From Cryptomeria japonica (Eukaryota; Streptophyta; Pinopsida; Cupressales; Cupressaceae): a stretch of DNA of 58,000 nucleotides. Within the stretch, counting starts at the first letter, position 1. The number at the start of each line of letters is the position of its first letter. The notes under the pieces were generated by a model that was given only the letters and a program-made list of their open reading frames with translations, was not told the DNA's origin and did no database searches. A program made the translations under genes and the position numbers. Location of the stretch: assembly GCF_030272615.1 (NCBI RefSeq), contig NC_081415.1:234867303-234925302 (forward strand). Reading direction: 5' to 3'. Positions 24,413-34,879 of this stretch are shown piece after piece.

Positions 24413-26410
24413 TAGGTTGAAATCATGAAGAGTGAGGACTCATGTTGCTTAATGTTCTTTTAGTGATGCCAATCTAGATTCATTTAAGATTGAGACATAT
24501 GAGGGGAGCGCTAGCGATGACCTCGACAATTACCTTGATATAACTGAAGACAATTGTGTCTTTACCCTTACTCCCACTGACTTTGAAAACATTGATGGCC
24601 TTCTCCTTGTTCATCCACAACTTATTGATTGGGACCACGAAGGACCTTTACAATTAGACACATTTCAAAATAACGAGTCTTTCATAGACTACTCGGGCAT
24701 ACGAGAAGATATTATGCTCAAGGACCATAAAGAGGGGTACACTATAGAACTCAATAGCATGGCATACTTCAGTGAGGGTGCTGCACCTTCTAGTCGCAAA
24801 AATATAAAAATAAAAATAAATCATGGGTTTTATGGTGAAAACCACACTGTGGCTCTATCTGACTCTAAAAAAGTAAGAATAAAGGATGTATTGAAAACCT
24901 TTCTGAGGTGCCTGAAGATGAAAGGCTTGACATCCTCCTGATGACATCATATGAGGACAAATCATCCATGTTGGTGGAGGAAACTATCAAAACAAACATT
25001 GGTACAGAAGAGATTTTGCATAACATATTCTTAGTACAATCCCTAATAGAAAATGAAAGGCCGAAGTTCATAAGTTTCTTCACAGAACGACAAATCAATT
25101 TTGCATGATCATATGTGGATATGCTGGACTAGACCCTAATCTAGTGATGCACCATTTGACAATCACACCAGGAGAAAATCCAGTGAAACAAAAATAAAAA
25201 AAAATGCATCCACAAGTGGCACTATTAGTAAAGGTAGAACTTGAGAAATTGTTGGATGTTGGATTCATAAGCCCAATTGATTACCCTGAGTGGGTCTCTA
25301 GCTTAGTATCTATTAGCAAGCTAGATCGTAACATCAAAATATGTACAGATTTCAGAGACATCAATAAAGCTTGTCCTAAAGATGACTTTCCATCACCAAA
25401 TATTGACTTGATAATGGATCTTACAGTTGGTCATGCAATGTTATCTTTGATGGACGGATTTTCTGGCTAAAACCAAATAAAATTCGCACACAAGGACCAA
25501 CACAAAACAATATTTACTTATCCTTGGGGAACTTTTTGCTAGAATTTAATGCCCTTTGGACTAAAGAACATGGGTGCCACATACCAATGAGCGATGACTA
25601 CCATCTTTCATGATCTTATGCATGTTACCATGGAAGATTATGTTCACAACCTTCTAGGTAAATCATTAGAAAGAAACACATTTGGATATCCTTTTAGTAG
25701 TCTTCGATCATTTAGAGAAATACAAAGTAAGATTAAATCCTAAGAAGTGTGTCTTTGGAGTAATCTCTAGGAAACTCCTTGGATACATTGTCTCAAAGAG
25801 AGGAATTGAAGCCGATCCAGCAAAAGTTAGAGCTATATTAGAAATGCCACCGCCAAAGAACTTCAATCAACTTCAGTCTGTATAAGGAAGACTCCAATCT
25901 ATATGAAGATTCATAGCTCAACTTGTAGATAAATGCCATCCTTTTCAACATCTACTCCATAAAAATATTAAATTCAAGTGGGATGATAAATGTCAATAGG
26001 CTTTTTAGACACTCAAAGATTATCTCCTAAATCCACCAATTTTGATGCCACCAATTCTGGGAAGACCCCTATTACTATACATATCAGCTACACAAACATC
26101 ACAAGGGGCACTGTTGGCACAACAAAACAATGAAGGCAAAGAAAGAGCAATATATTACATCAGTCACACTTTGGTTGGCTTTGATCTTAACTACAAACCG
26201 ATTGAGCATGCATGTCTCGCTGTGGTTTTTGCCTCACATAAATTACGACATTACATGTTAACTCATAAAACTAAGCTTGTCACAAGGATAGATCCACTAA
26301 AATATCTTCTAAATAAGGCAACACTCACTGAAAGATTAGCTAAATGGGTTATGATCCTAAGTGAATTCAACATCAAATATGTGGATAGAAAAGCAATTAA
26401 AGGATAAACT
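24413..26410 (+). pseudogene. Gypsy-A linker, reverse transcriptase and RNase H
   Basis: The linker (about 24480-25200) includes acidic stretches and the HPQLIDWDHEGP block shared with Gypsy-B. RT begins near 25204 (HPQVALLVKVELEKLLDVGF), then CTDFRDINKACPKDDFPSPN and LMDGFSG. The catalytic YVDD is changed to YVHN near 25640. The attached RNase H (YISATQTSQGALLAQQ ... YYISHTLVGF ... LTHKTKLVTRIDPLKYLLNK) ends near 26400. Stops occur at many positions where Gypsy-B has glutamine, arginine or tyrosine codons. Confidence 0.9.
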
Positions 26411-26479
26411 ATTGCAGATCAATTGGTAGATGCACCCATGATTGATGATACTCCTATAACTTTAGAGTTTCCAGATGAA

Positions 26480-26870
26480 TCCACTCTGACGATGACACAC
26501 ACAAAGCCTTGGCAATTATACTTTGATGGTTCATACACGTAGCACAATGCAGGAGCTGTCATCGTCTTTATCACACCTAAAGGGGATTCCATTCCTAAAT
26601 CATATCGGTTGTCATTTCCTTGCACCAATAACATAGAAAAATATGAGATATTAACAGTGAGATTACAAATTGTGGTTCAGTGGAAGATCCAGGAACTTCA
26701 TGTTTTTGGGGACTCTCAACTTGTAATTCGTCAAGAAAATGATGACTACCAAAAAAAAGATGAAAAATATTGTCTTATAAGAAAATGGTAGATGATTTCA
26801 AACAATACATCATAGAGATAATCTTTGAATAGATTCTAAGGGAAAACAATTGAGTTGCAGATGTCAGGGT
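26480..26870 (+). pseudogene. Gypsy-A second (archaeal-type) RNase H
   Basis: The sequence WQLYFDGSYT, a stop, then HNAGAVIVF, RLSFPCTNNIEKYE and LHVFGDSQLVI follows the pattern of the extra RNase H found in Tat-lineage elements. At least two in-frame stops interrupt it, both where Gypsy-B has glutamine. Confidence 0.85.
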
Positions 26871-27169
26871 TACTATCACTTCATTGATTGATCTACTGCA
26901 GAATGAAACCTGCTATGAGTTCTTGGTGGAAAACCTTTTGGTCCCCTCGTATGAGATCACTCCTATTGAGATGATATGTGTCGTTGGTTCCGATTCCCCT
27001 TGGTATGCTACCACTTATACATAATTATGCAGCAATACCCTTTCTCCTGACCTATGCAACAATCAGTGTCATACTTTCATCCACCAATCTTCTTGCTATG
27101 TCATTTTAGCCGATACCCTTTACCATCGAGGTTTAGATGACACTCTTCTTATATGTTTAGAAAGGGACT

Positions 27170-27704
27170 AAGCTCAAATTGTGTTATGAGAAGTTCATGA
27201 AGGTATATGTGGTTCCCACTCTAGTGGGTTGACCTTATCCAAGAAACTTATCAAGACTAGATACTACTGGCCCACTATGGAAAAAGACTAATATTAGTTT
27301 GTCAGGAAATATAAGCAATATCATATAGACCTCATTCATGTGAAATCTCAATAGCTTCAACTGATTACGACTCCTTGACCCTTTTGTTAGTGGGGACTCG
27401 ATCTCATAGGCAAGATTCACCCTCCTTCCAATGGCCATAAATTCATTATCACTGCTACAAAATATTTCACAAAATGGATTGAAGTCATTCCTCTCACCCA
27501 AGTCATTGGAAAACAAATTGCCACATTCATTCTTAACTATATTATCTGTTGCTATGGTGTTCCCCTTTCCATTATCATAGATAGTGGACATTCCTTCAAG
27601 AATCAAGATGTTCGTGAATGTTATGATCACTTCTATATTAACCACCACTTCTCCACTCCATACTACCCCCAAGGTAATGGTCAAGGTGAAGCATCTAATA
27701 AAAA
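27170..27704 (+). pseudogene. Gypsy-A integrase, 5' part
   Basis: The HEGICGSHSSGLTLSKKL block, the catalytic-core pieces LDLIGKIHPPS, KYFTKWIEVIPLTQV and STPYYPQGNGQGEASN are readable in the plus strand. The second catalytic block reads IIDSG instead of the usual TDNG type. The frame is cut at 27704 by Copia-B and continues at 57957. Confidence 0.88.
27700..27704. repeat. Copia-B target duplication, left copy (weak)
   Basis: AAAAA here against AAGAC at 57957-57961. Only three of five bases agree, but the position is fixed by the uninterrupted Gypsy-B paralogue. Confidence 0.4.
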
Positions 27705-28018
27705 TGATGAATAATGGTGAGCAACTAAGGTCCTGACCAGTACTGAGAGGGGGTGGGGGTGAATCAGTACACATAGAAACTTCACAACACTTTATCATAT
27801 TAAAATACAACTGACTGGTTGTCTTCACCACTGAGCATAACCATGGCTATACTGGTTAAAAATAGATACTTCAGACAACATTGCACAGATCTCAAATCTT
27901 GATGACTACTTTACCGATATAATCATCCATGAGTTGTATCTACAATACCAAAACCATTTAACACTGATTGTATAACTAACTTAATTAGAAACACACAATC
28001 ATCACATGAAAAACTCAC
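27705..28018 (-). repeat. Copia-B 3' LTR, left piece
   Basis: It matches the first 310 bases of the right LTR (56575-56885) including the G-rich block near 27745, then stops at the CTCAC where Gypsy-B inserted. Confidence 0.93.
28014..28018. repeat. Gypsy-B target duplication, left copy
   Basis: CTCAC is present perfectly on both sides (28014-28018 and 44311-44315). The empty site is visible in the other Copia-B LTR as AACTCACAACCC near 56875. Confidence 0.97.
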
Positions 28019-28800
28019 TGTATATGGTGAAAATGGATAACAATAATAACAATATTGAAAGGCTAAAATGAATCCAACCACTAAACCCTAGCCTAACAAT
28101 GAACAAAGATCCACCATAACATATGAAGATAACCTAAGACAATGCAAATAACTCAAAATCACAAAGATTATACCATCACATGTCCAATAGGGTTTTGATC
28201 TCCATTCTTCCTATCTCCATTGATCTTGCTTGATATATTTGCTCAAAGATTTTTATATGCACAAGAGCTCAACAAAGAACGGAATGTGGTTGCAAGTAGG
28301 ATCGTAGTGTAGTCAATTGCATAAAAGATCATTAGCATGTGTCATTAGGGCTTGACAATGAAGAAAGCATCTTCTTAAATAGAAGACACAATAGGAAATG
28401 GAGGGTTAAGATTGAGAGGTGTAAAAAGAGAGGTCGGCTAGGATTAGAGGGTAGGTATAAGAAATACCAAAATAATGAAAGGGGTAGGTAGTGTAGGAAT
28501 TAAGAGATGAATGACATGTGTCATAGGTAGAAAAAGCTAATGAATTAATTAAATAAATAAAGATTTATTTAATAAATAGAAGAAGTAAGATAATTAAATA
28601 AATAAGATATTTATTTAATTTAGGAAAAGGATAATTTAAATAAATAAATGTATTTATTTAAATGAGAAATAAGGCTAGAAGAGGATAAATGAATTAATTA
28701 AATAAATAAAGATTTATTTAATTAATAGAAGAATTAGGCTTAGGTAATTAAATAAATAAAATATTTATTTAATTAGACTGGACAATTTTAGGTGTCTACA
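28019..28800 (-). repeat. Gypsy-B 3' LTR
   Basis: On the plus strand it runs from TGTATATGGTG to AGGTGTCTACA, 782 bp. It matches 43529-44310 with about six substitutions and no indels seen. Five AT-only inverted repeats lie at 28530-28775. A TATA-like CTATTTAAGAAG (minus strand) lies near 28370-28385. Confidence 0.97.
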
Positions 28801-28814
28801 TTTTGCCCCTCTTT
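28801..28814 (-). other. Gypsy-B polypurine tract
   Basis: On the minus strand AAAGAGGGGCAAAA lies directly against the 3' LTR, the site that primes plus-strand synthesis. Confidence 0.92.
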
Positions 28815-28900
28815 GAGACAATGCGGCTTGTCGTGTTGTTTCAAAGAAGATAAGATGAACTGATACAGAGTTGCCCCAGAATGGGAATGATATGCCCCCT

Positions 28901-28947
28901 CGAGAGATTGGATGAAAATGTCTGAAAAGATTGGAGACAATCTCTCG
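28901..28947. promoter_or_regulatory. perfect 10-bp dyad upstream of antisense gene
   Basis: CGAGAGATTG at 28901-28910 and CAATCTCTCG at 28938-28947 are perfect inverted copies 27 bp apart, about 100 bp before the TATA-like box of the antisense gene. It could be a transcription factor site pair or an RNA hairpin. Confidence 0.5.
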
Positions 28948-29045
28948 ATAAGAAAGAAAGGCTAGAATGGACTGACCGGATAAAGTGACAAAGTCACGGG
29001 ATAACGAAGACTGACTCGGGAAATGAAGGCGAGGGCTAGGGTAGG

Positions 29046-29052
29046 CTATAAG
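29046..29052 (+). promoter_or_regulatory. TATA-like box of antisense PMD gene
   Basis: CTATAAG in a GGCTATAAGAGAGACC context lies about 100 bases before the chosen start codon and about 245 bp inside the 3' LTR. The position suits a core promoter belonging to the antisense gene rather than to the LTR. Confidence 0.5.
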
Positions 29053-29330
29053 AGAGACCACGGGCAAAAGACATCCTCATTGTCATCCACACCCTTACGA
29101 GATCACAGTGCAGAGCGAGAAAAGAGCAGCAGCAGTCAGCAGCGATGGCCCTCGTTCATAGATTCGACCGCGTTTGCCGATTCCAGCGACCAGCAGATGC
29201 AGGAGAGCCGGTAAGTACCCGAAAACCTCCTCATACTTTCACGCATTTCAAGTTTTGTCATTAATGCATGCTAGGTAGCAATAAATGCGCTAGGAATAGG
29301 GTAGTTGAAAAATGCAAAAAACGCGCAACC

Positions 29331-29613
29331 GCGTCTGTGTCAGTGCCAGGTGCGTTTGTGTCGGACAGGCGCGTCTATGTCGGGTCCAGGCGCGTCTGTG
29401 CCTGGAAACGCATTTGTGCTGAATACGGACGCGTTTGTGAAATGTAGAGGCATCTGTGTATGTAGGGGCGTTTATGTCATGTAGGGACGTCTGTGTTCCC
29501 TGGCCGCGTTTGTGAATGGTATAGGCACGTTTGTGTTTAGAAAGCACGTCTGTGTTGCAGAAGCACGTTTGTGCAGTCTATAAGCACGTTTATAAGCTTA
29601 AAGCGTGTTTATG
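29331..29613 (+). repeat. 20-bp phased GCGTYTGTG motif array (15 units)
   Basis: Motif starts fall at 29331, 29352, 29371, 29392, 29410, 29431, 29450, 29469, 29487, 29506, 29527, 29546, 29565, 29586 and about 29605, with spacings of 18-21 bp. Consensus is RCGTYTGTG; sequence between motifs is not conserved. It lies in the intron of the antisense gene and points the same way as that gene. Confidence 0.9.
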
Positions 29614-29745
29614 TGTCAAAATGCATAGGTTGTGTCTTTTTAGGTCAAATCGGCAGTTCTGTGATGAACATACACTGTCGATTGGATAAGCTGCTGAGAG
29701 GATACACTCAAGCAGGTCCTCTAGGAAGACTAGGATAGATCAAGG

Positions 29746-29985
29746 CACTTTGTGACGAACAGGGAGCACCAAGATAGGCAGCACTTTGTGATGAACAGGG
29801 AGTGCGAATGTGAGTAACACTTTGTGATGAACAGGGAATGTCACACACGTAGTACTTTGTGATGAACAGGGAGCACTACTAGGATAGATAGCAACACTTT
29901 GTGATGAACAGTGAGTGTCACTAGGATAGGTAAGCGTATGCATTTAGATAGCAAGTAGCATTTTGTGATAAACAGTGAATGCCAC
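29746..29985 (+). repeat. tandem array of small potential hairpins
   Basis: Units carrying CACTTTGTGATGAACAGGGA begin at 29746, 29782, 29818, 29853, 29895 and 29959, the first four about 36 bp apart. Each can fold as a 5-bp stem around a constant 15-base loop. Stems differ between units but often stay paired: GCACT/AGTGC, ACACT/AGTGT and GCATT/AATGC. A weaker unit may lie near 29655. Confidence 0.75.
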
Positions 29986-31710
29986 GATAACTGACATGAT
30001 TGATTTGTTGACTGCAGGAGTATCTGCCTATGTTGGAGTCACGGGAGAGATTCCCGTCTACTCAGAGGTTGCGACCAGAGTTGTCGATTCAGGATATGAT
30101 TTTTATTGAGGAGATGGGTCTCACACATGTGCTATATGTGCCCGAGTTTCGGGCAAACATGGGTTTGCTGACTGCACTGGCCGAGAGATGGCATTCAGAG
30201 ACATGCACATTTCATTTGCCGATGGGTGAGATGACAGTCACCCTTGAGGACGTCTACAGGATTCTGCATATTCCGATCGATGGAGAGTTGATTCCATATG
30301 ATCGAGATGATGACAGGGAGGCACTGAGACGGGTATTCCAAGATCCCGGGTTGGAGATGTGAGCAGGTCACGTGGCATGGGATGCCATGACCGCTACAGG
30401 TTTAGCTTTACCAGCTGTTATCGGAGGAGTCATCAGTGGGTACTTATGTCCGGACAGAGCTACACGAGGATTGGCAGTTGGCTGGGGATGGGCATTGGAG
30501 ACACTGGTGACTGAGCACACCAGATATGCATGGGGGCCATGTGTCCTGGCCCATTTGTACTATGAGCTGCATCAGTTTGTTTACCACGGATCAGTGGGCT
30601 TGGGCTGCGGAGTGACACTGTTATAGGTATGGGCATATGAGAACCTACCGATCACACGGCCTATCCACTTCAGAGGCAGAGGGCAGGGACGGAGTTTTGT
30701 GCACCTGTACGATATGATTACGTCATAGCCTCGGATTGGTCGACTGGAGCACTGGAGACGCGTCATAGATGATATTGATATGGTTATCTGGAGGCCGTAC
30801 CTGGGGTGCGAGGAGTGGGATGATGACGCAGTGGAGCTACCCTATGCATTCAGGAGTAGGTATTTGATTGGGCGAACGCCCTATATTCTGGAGAGGCAGC
30901 TTGTTGACAGGGTATGCAGACAGTTCGGCAGGATTCAGCGGATGCCACGAGGCTCGGGCATGTATGCCCGTATAGTCAGAGATCAGGTACAGTTCGGGCC
31001 GCTGTTATCATATGATCAGGCCGTGACACAGCTGGCAGAGATGATGCCATTACCATGGGACATGTGGCCGGAGGTAGAGGATGCAGGGATGGACGCAGAG
31101 TACTCTGCGTATTGGGCAGAGCATCCCTTTCTGAGATTGACAGATCCGGGAGAGCTGCTGGAGGGAGAGGTGGGAGGGGATGATGATGATGATGATGGTG
31201 GAGGAGATGGAGGTAGGGGCCGACGGAGGCAGAGGGGAGTGGTGGGAGAGAGGGGAGTAGCACCTCGGAGGGAGGGAGGAGAGGAGAGAGCAGCTCAGGT
31301 GGTGAGGGGTCGAGGTGGATTGCCCCTACATGTACCAGCAGCACAGGGTCCTAGAGCATAGGGACCTAGACAGGTGCAGGGACAGGGACAGGCACAGGGA
31401 CAGGTACCTATTCAGGCACCTAGACAGGTGCAGGCAGAGGCACAGGTACAGGCACCTGCAGAGGAGGAGCCACAGGCAGAGGCTGAGGATGGAGATCCTG
31501 AGGAGGATGAGCTACTAGGGCTGAGAGAGATTTGCCAGGGCCAGGCAGACGAGATTGCAGATTTGGAGCGGGAGAGGGATCACCTCAGGATCAGGCTCAG
31601 GGACAGAGCGGGAGAGAGACCAGGCCATCCAGAGATATACTGAGGCCGAGACAGCTCTGAGGGCAGGGAGGCGGGCAGCAGAGGATGCAGGGGCAGGCTA
31701 CGCATATGTG

Positions 31711-31902
31711 CTGCGAGTCGGAGAGGAGATCGCCTACTGGAGGGATCTGTACTATGGTGCCGTGCCAGCGGATCAGCGGGCGAGGAGCTTCCATAGATCG
31801 TCGCCGCTGCGAGTCGGAGAGGAGATCGCCTACTGGAGGGATCTGTACTATGGTGCCGTGCCAGCGGATCAGCGGGCGAGGAGCTTCCATAGATCGTCGC
31901 GC
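31711..31902 (+). repeat. 96-bp in-frame tandem duplication in PMD gene
   Basis: Units 31711-31806 and 31807-31902 are nearly identical, each 32 codons beginning LRVGEEIAYWRDLYYG. The duplication keeps the frame and is recent or homogenised. Confidence 0.95.
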
Positions 31903-32067
31903 ACAGCGACGACTACGGGAGGGAGTCGTAGGAGGCAGGCATCCAGTGGTGGGGTCATGGGTCCTCCACCACCACCACCAGACAGGCAGGGGGATCCTAG
32001 AGCGGGACCATCTAGAGCTCAGACTCCGTCGAGGCCAAGCGGCTCCGAGGGAGGGAGTTCATCATAG

Positions 32068-33796
32068 CCATAGAGGGCTCCCCTTTGTATCAGTATATGT
32101 ACCATTTTTGTATTGTAGACACCTGCGGGTGATTTTGTAGCCATATGATTCTTTTGACATCATTGTATCATGACACATTTTGATTATATATGAGATGATC
32201 CATTTTTTTGCGGCAGCTATATGCATGTGTACCTTATGTGATGAGATGTTCTTACGTGATGCATGTTTGATGATATGGATGCTTATATGATGTAATGCAA
32301 TATTTTTGTTCTTTTATGTTGTATATGTGATGCATGATGCAAATGTGAATGTATGTAATGCAAATGAATATGATAATGCAAATGATTATTTACATAATGA
32401 AAATGTGAGATGTGCTAACATGTGTTGTATGCAGGATGTGATGCAATTGTGATATCTATATGTATATATGAAATGCTTATATGTGGTGATGTAGGTGTAA
32501 CTATATGAAATGCAAATGTTTTTGGTGTGTCATCATACTTAGTCATGTGATAGCAGGCTACGTGGACTCGAGAAGGACGATGGAAGTCAATCAAGAAAGG
32601 GGGATGGAAGATAGAAGATATGAACGTGAAAGAGCTTCTTGTGCGTTATCATCATTGAGCTTTATTATGGCAGAATAGGTTATGACAATCGAGGCATATG
32701 TTCGACCCAGAAAGTCATTGTACCTGTTTGCATGGAGATAAGACAGTCACAAACAAGGAATGCCCCAGTTCATACTAGACTCACAGTGTCCTCATATCCT
32801 TGGACAAGTTATAGCATTACTAAAAGACAATCCACAGACAACAAATGCAAATAGGTGACGATACCCCATCCTCGCCTTTCTAGTCAAAGACATCCTGGAG
32901 ATAGGATCTCTAGTCAAAGACATCCTGGAAAAGCTAAAAGACATGTCACCAAAAGATAAAATCAAAAGAAAACCAAGACTCGACACCAGCATCCACTGTA
33001 GTCCTCAAGTTTAGTGTCTCTTGTCACTTGTATAAGTCTTATTTGATTGTGGTCACAATGTTCACTTTCACAAAAAGGATAGATAGCACTGAACCATATG
33101 TTGTCTGAGTCTGTTGAAAGATTTGATTTTTGTTGAAGCTCATTGTTGCTGCTGTGTTTCATCTAAAACTGACTGAATCCATGAAACTGATACTTTATTA
33201 CGGAGAAGATGAAACTTTATTGCAGATCTGTGATGCGAATGTTGCTTTATTGTGGACTGTGCGCGGATAGATTGAAGAAAGCTGGAAGAAACTGTACTCC
33301 TCGAAACATGTGATGTTCTCAGTTCCACACCCATTACTAGACGTAGGATTTTGCCTTAGCCACAGATAGGATCTGATTTATTATGGATGGAAAGGGAGTG
33401 AAAAGGGATGGTTATGGATGGCTAACCAATCTTAGGTAGATCAATAACAAGCCATGATGGGACTGGGTAATTTTATTATGAACGAATAGGTTGTGAGTTT
33501 TGCAAAGTGAAAGGATGAAAGAGAATCCTGAAGGATGGAGGAGCAAAGTCTCTACGCATGGTGCTGGTGACCCAGTTTTCACCATGGTACTTGCCCAGGG
33601 CACCACCGAAGTGGTTTTCACCGTTGGACGAAATTATTTCTCTTTACTTTTTCGATTTTTCAATTTTTTTTTGTGTCACAAGGCGCCTGTTTGCCAGGTT
33701 TTCACCAAGTAACGATTTTTTTTTGTTTTATAATTTTTTTTGTATTTTTGATTTTTTTGATTTTTTTGTATTTTTGAATTAGGATACTCTGATGAG
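32068..33796. other. Gypsy-B region between the convergent genes
   Basis: No coding frame is supported here. Features seen: a TG/ATG-rich stretch with repeated ATGCAAATG words (32330-32520), a 32-bp tandem repeat with the core TCTAGTCAAAGACATCCTGG (32877-32935), and a T-rich tract (33640-33780) directly downstream of the gag-pol stop on the minus strand. Both transcripts end in this region. Confidence 0.7.
32330..32525. repeat. ATGCAAATG word cluster
   Basis: ATGCAAATG or one-base variants occur at about 32336, 32358, 32376, 32393, 32440 and 32507 within alternating TG/ATG-rich DNA. It lies just past the end of the PMD gene. Confidence 0.6.
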
Positions 33797-34264
33797 CTAT
33801 GTGTAGAACCGGCGAAGGTGCATGCTGTTGATAGGATCCTCCAAAGATTCCCCTTCTGTAGTTGAGAGCTGATATGCCCCAGATCCATATACCGCTGTAA
33901 TGATGTAAGGACCAAGCCAGTTTGGTTCGAACTTGCCCTTCTTATCTCTGTCTTGCTGATTCTTGGGGTTCTCTCTGAGTACTAAGTCACCTACCTCAAA
34001 TGTGCGAGGCTTAACTTTGTGATTGTAACTGCGACTCATTCGTTGTTGGTAAGCCTTGAGATGGTTAAAAGCAGTGTGCCTTCGTTCCTCCAGCAGTTCT
34101 AGTTCTTGTAAGCGAGAGACTCTGTAGTCTTCATCGTTGATTATGTTTCTCAAGGAGACCCGTAGAGAAGGTAACTTGACCTCAATAGGCAAGATGGCTT
34201 CAGCGCCGTAGACAAGTGAGTAGGGTGTAGCTCCTGGAGGTGTGCAGACACTTGTGCGATAGGC

Positions 34265-34267
34265 TCA
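34265..34267 (-). other. in-frame TGA inside integrase
   Basis: It falls in the LNPAL-x-AYRTS block where plant gypsy integrases normally have tryptophan, so it is a G-to-A nonsense change. The frame downstream stays open to 33797. Confidence 0.8.
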
Positions 34268-34876
34268 GAGTGCAGGATTGAGTTGGATATGCCAGTTACG
34301 GCCAGCGTCGTCGACTGTCTTTTTAAGGATTTTGAGAATTGTTTTATTAGACGCCTCAGCTTGGCCATTACCTTGGGGGTGATATGGTGTGGAGAAACGG
34401 TAAGAGATATGGAAGTGGTCACAGAGTTCACGAACATCCTGATTTTTGAAAGGACGCCCGTTATCAGTAATAATGGAAGTAGGAATCCCATATCGGAAAA
34501 TGATGTAGTTCAGGATGAAGGTAGCGATTTGTTTCCCAGTAACTTGTGTGAGAGGCACAGCTTCAATCCACTTTGTAAAATACTTTGTGGCTGTAATAAT
34601 GAATTTATGTCCATTGGAAGAAGGAGGGTGAATCTTGCTTATGAGATCGAGTCCCCACTGACAAAAGGGCCAAGGAGATGCAAGTGGTTGTAGTTCTTGT
34701 GTTGGTGCATGTATGAGGTCTCCATGAATTTGACACTGCTTACACTTCTTGACAAACTGATATGCATCTTTTTCCATAGTAGGCCAGTAGTATCCAGTCC
34801 TGATGAGTTTCTTGGCCAAGGTAGGACCACTAGTATGCGGACCACATATCCCCTCATGCACTTCTCGTAACGTAAT

Positions 34877-34879
34877 CTA
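34877..34879 (-). other. in-frame TAG between second RNase H and integrase
   Basis: It separates an open 2,061-codon frame from the integrase, which continues in the same frame. Gypsy-A has a glutamine codon in the matching position, so this looks like a C-to-T change rather than a programmed junction. Confidence 0.75.

Larger units (their letters stand above)
29211..30017 (+). other. intron of antisense PMD gene
   Basis: The donor CCG|GTAAGTACC and acceptor TTGACTGCAG|GAG fit plant consensus. Joining them keeps one frame from the 29145 start into the PMD domain. The intron contains the motif array (29331-29613) and the hairpin array (29746-29985). Confidence 0.7.
29145..32067 (+). pseudogene. 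antisense plant mobile domain (PMD) gene of Gypsy-B, two exons
   Basis: Exon 1 is 29145-29210 (22 codons, start context AGCGATGGCC). An intron follows at 29211-30017 with GTAAGT and TGCAG borders, and exon 2 starts at 30018 in the same frame. The PMD fold is plain: LSIQDMIFIEEMGLTH, LTALAERWHSETCTFHLPMG, EMTVTLEDVYRILHIPIDG, then the RGLAVGWGWALETL and VWAYENLPITRPIHF blocks to about 31110. A Gly/Arg/Asp-rich and Gln/Ala-repeat linker and a coiled-coil-like Arg/Glu-rich tail (about 31500-31720) follow. Breaks are stops at 30360, 30624, 30726 and 31359 in one frame and a small shift near 31605-31640. A 96-bp in-frame duplication lies at 31711-31902. PMD proteins occur in plant transposable elements and in a few host silencing-related genes; its role here is unknown. 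Confidence 0.85.

Noticed and set aside
27235-27831. A 198-codon open frame on the minus strand
   Set aside because: It is the complement of the Gypsy-A integrase and runs over the Copia-B junction; the plus strand carries the recognisable domain. A similar shadow lies at 34283-34693 opposite the Gypsy-B integrase.
29331-29613. CRISPR-like array of short repeats with regular spacing
   Set aside because: Repeats are only about 9 bp and degenerate, spacers are about 11 bp, and this is plant DNA inside a retrotransposon; no cas genes are present.
30976-31344. A minus-strand frame of about 120 codons rich in Pro, Leu and His
   Set aside because: It is the complement of the Gly/Arg/Asp-rich linker of the PMD gene and reflects composition only.
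30018-32067. PMD gene as a host gene into which transposons inserted
   Set aside because: It lies wholly between pol and the 3' LTR of Gypsy-B, within one target duplication, and antisense extra ORFs in this place are known from the lineage. A captured host gene in the distant past remains possible.
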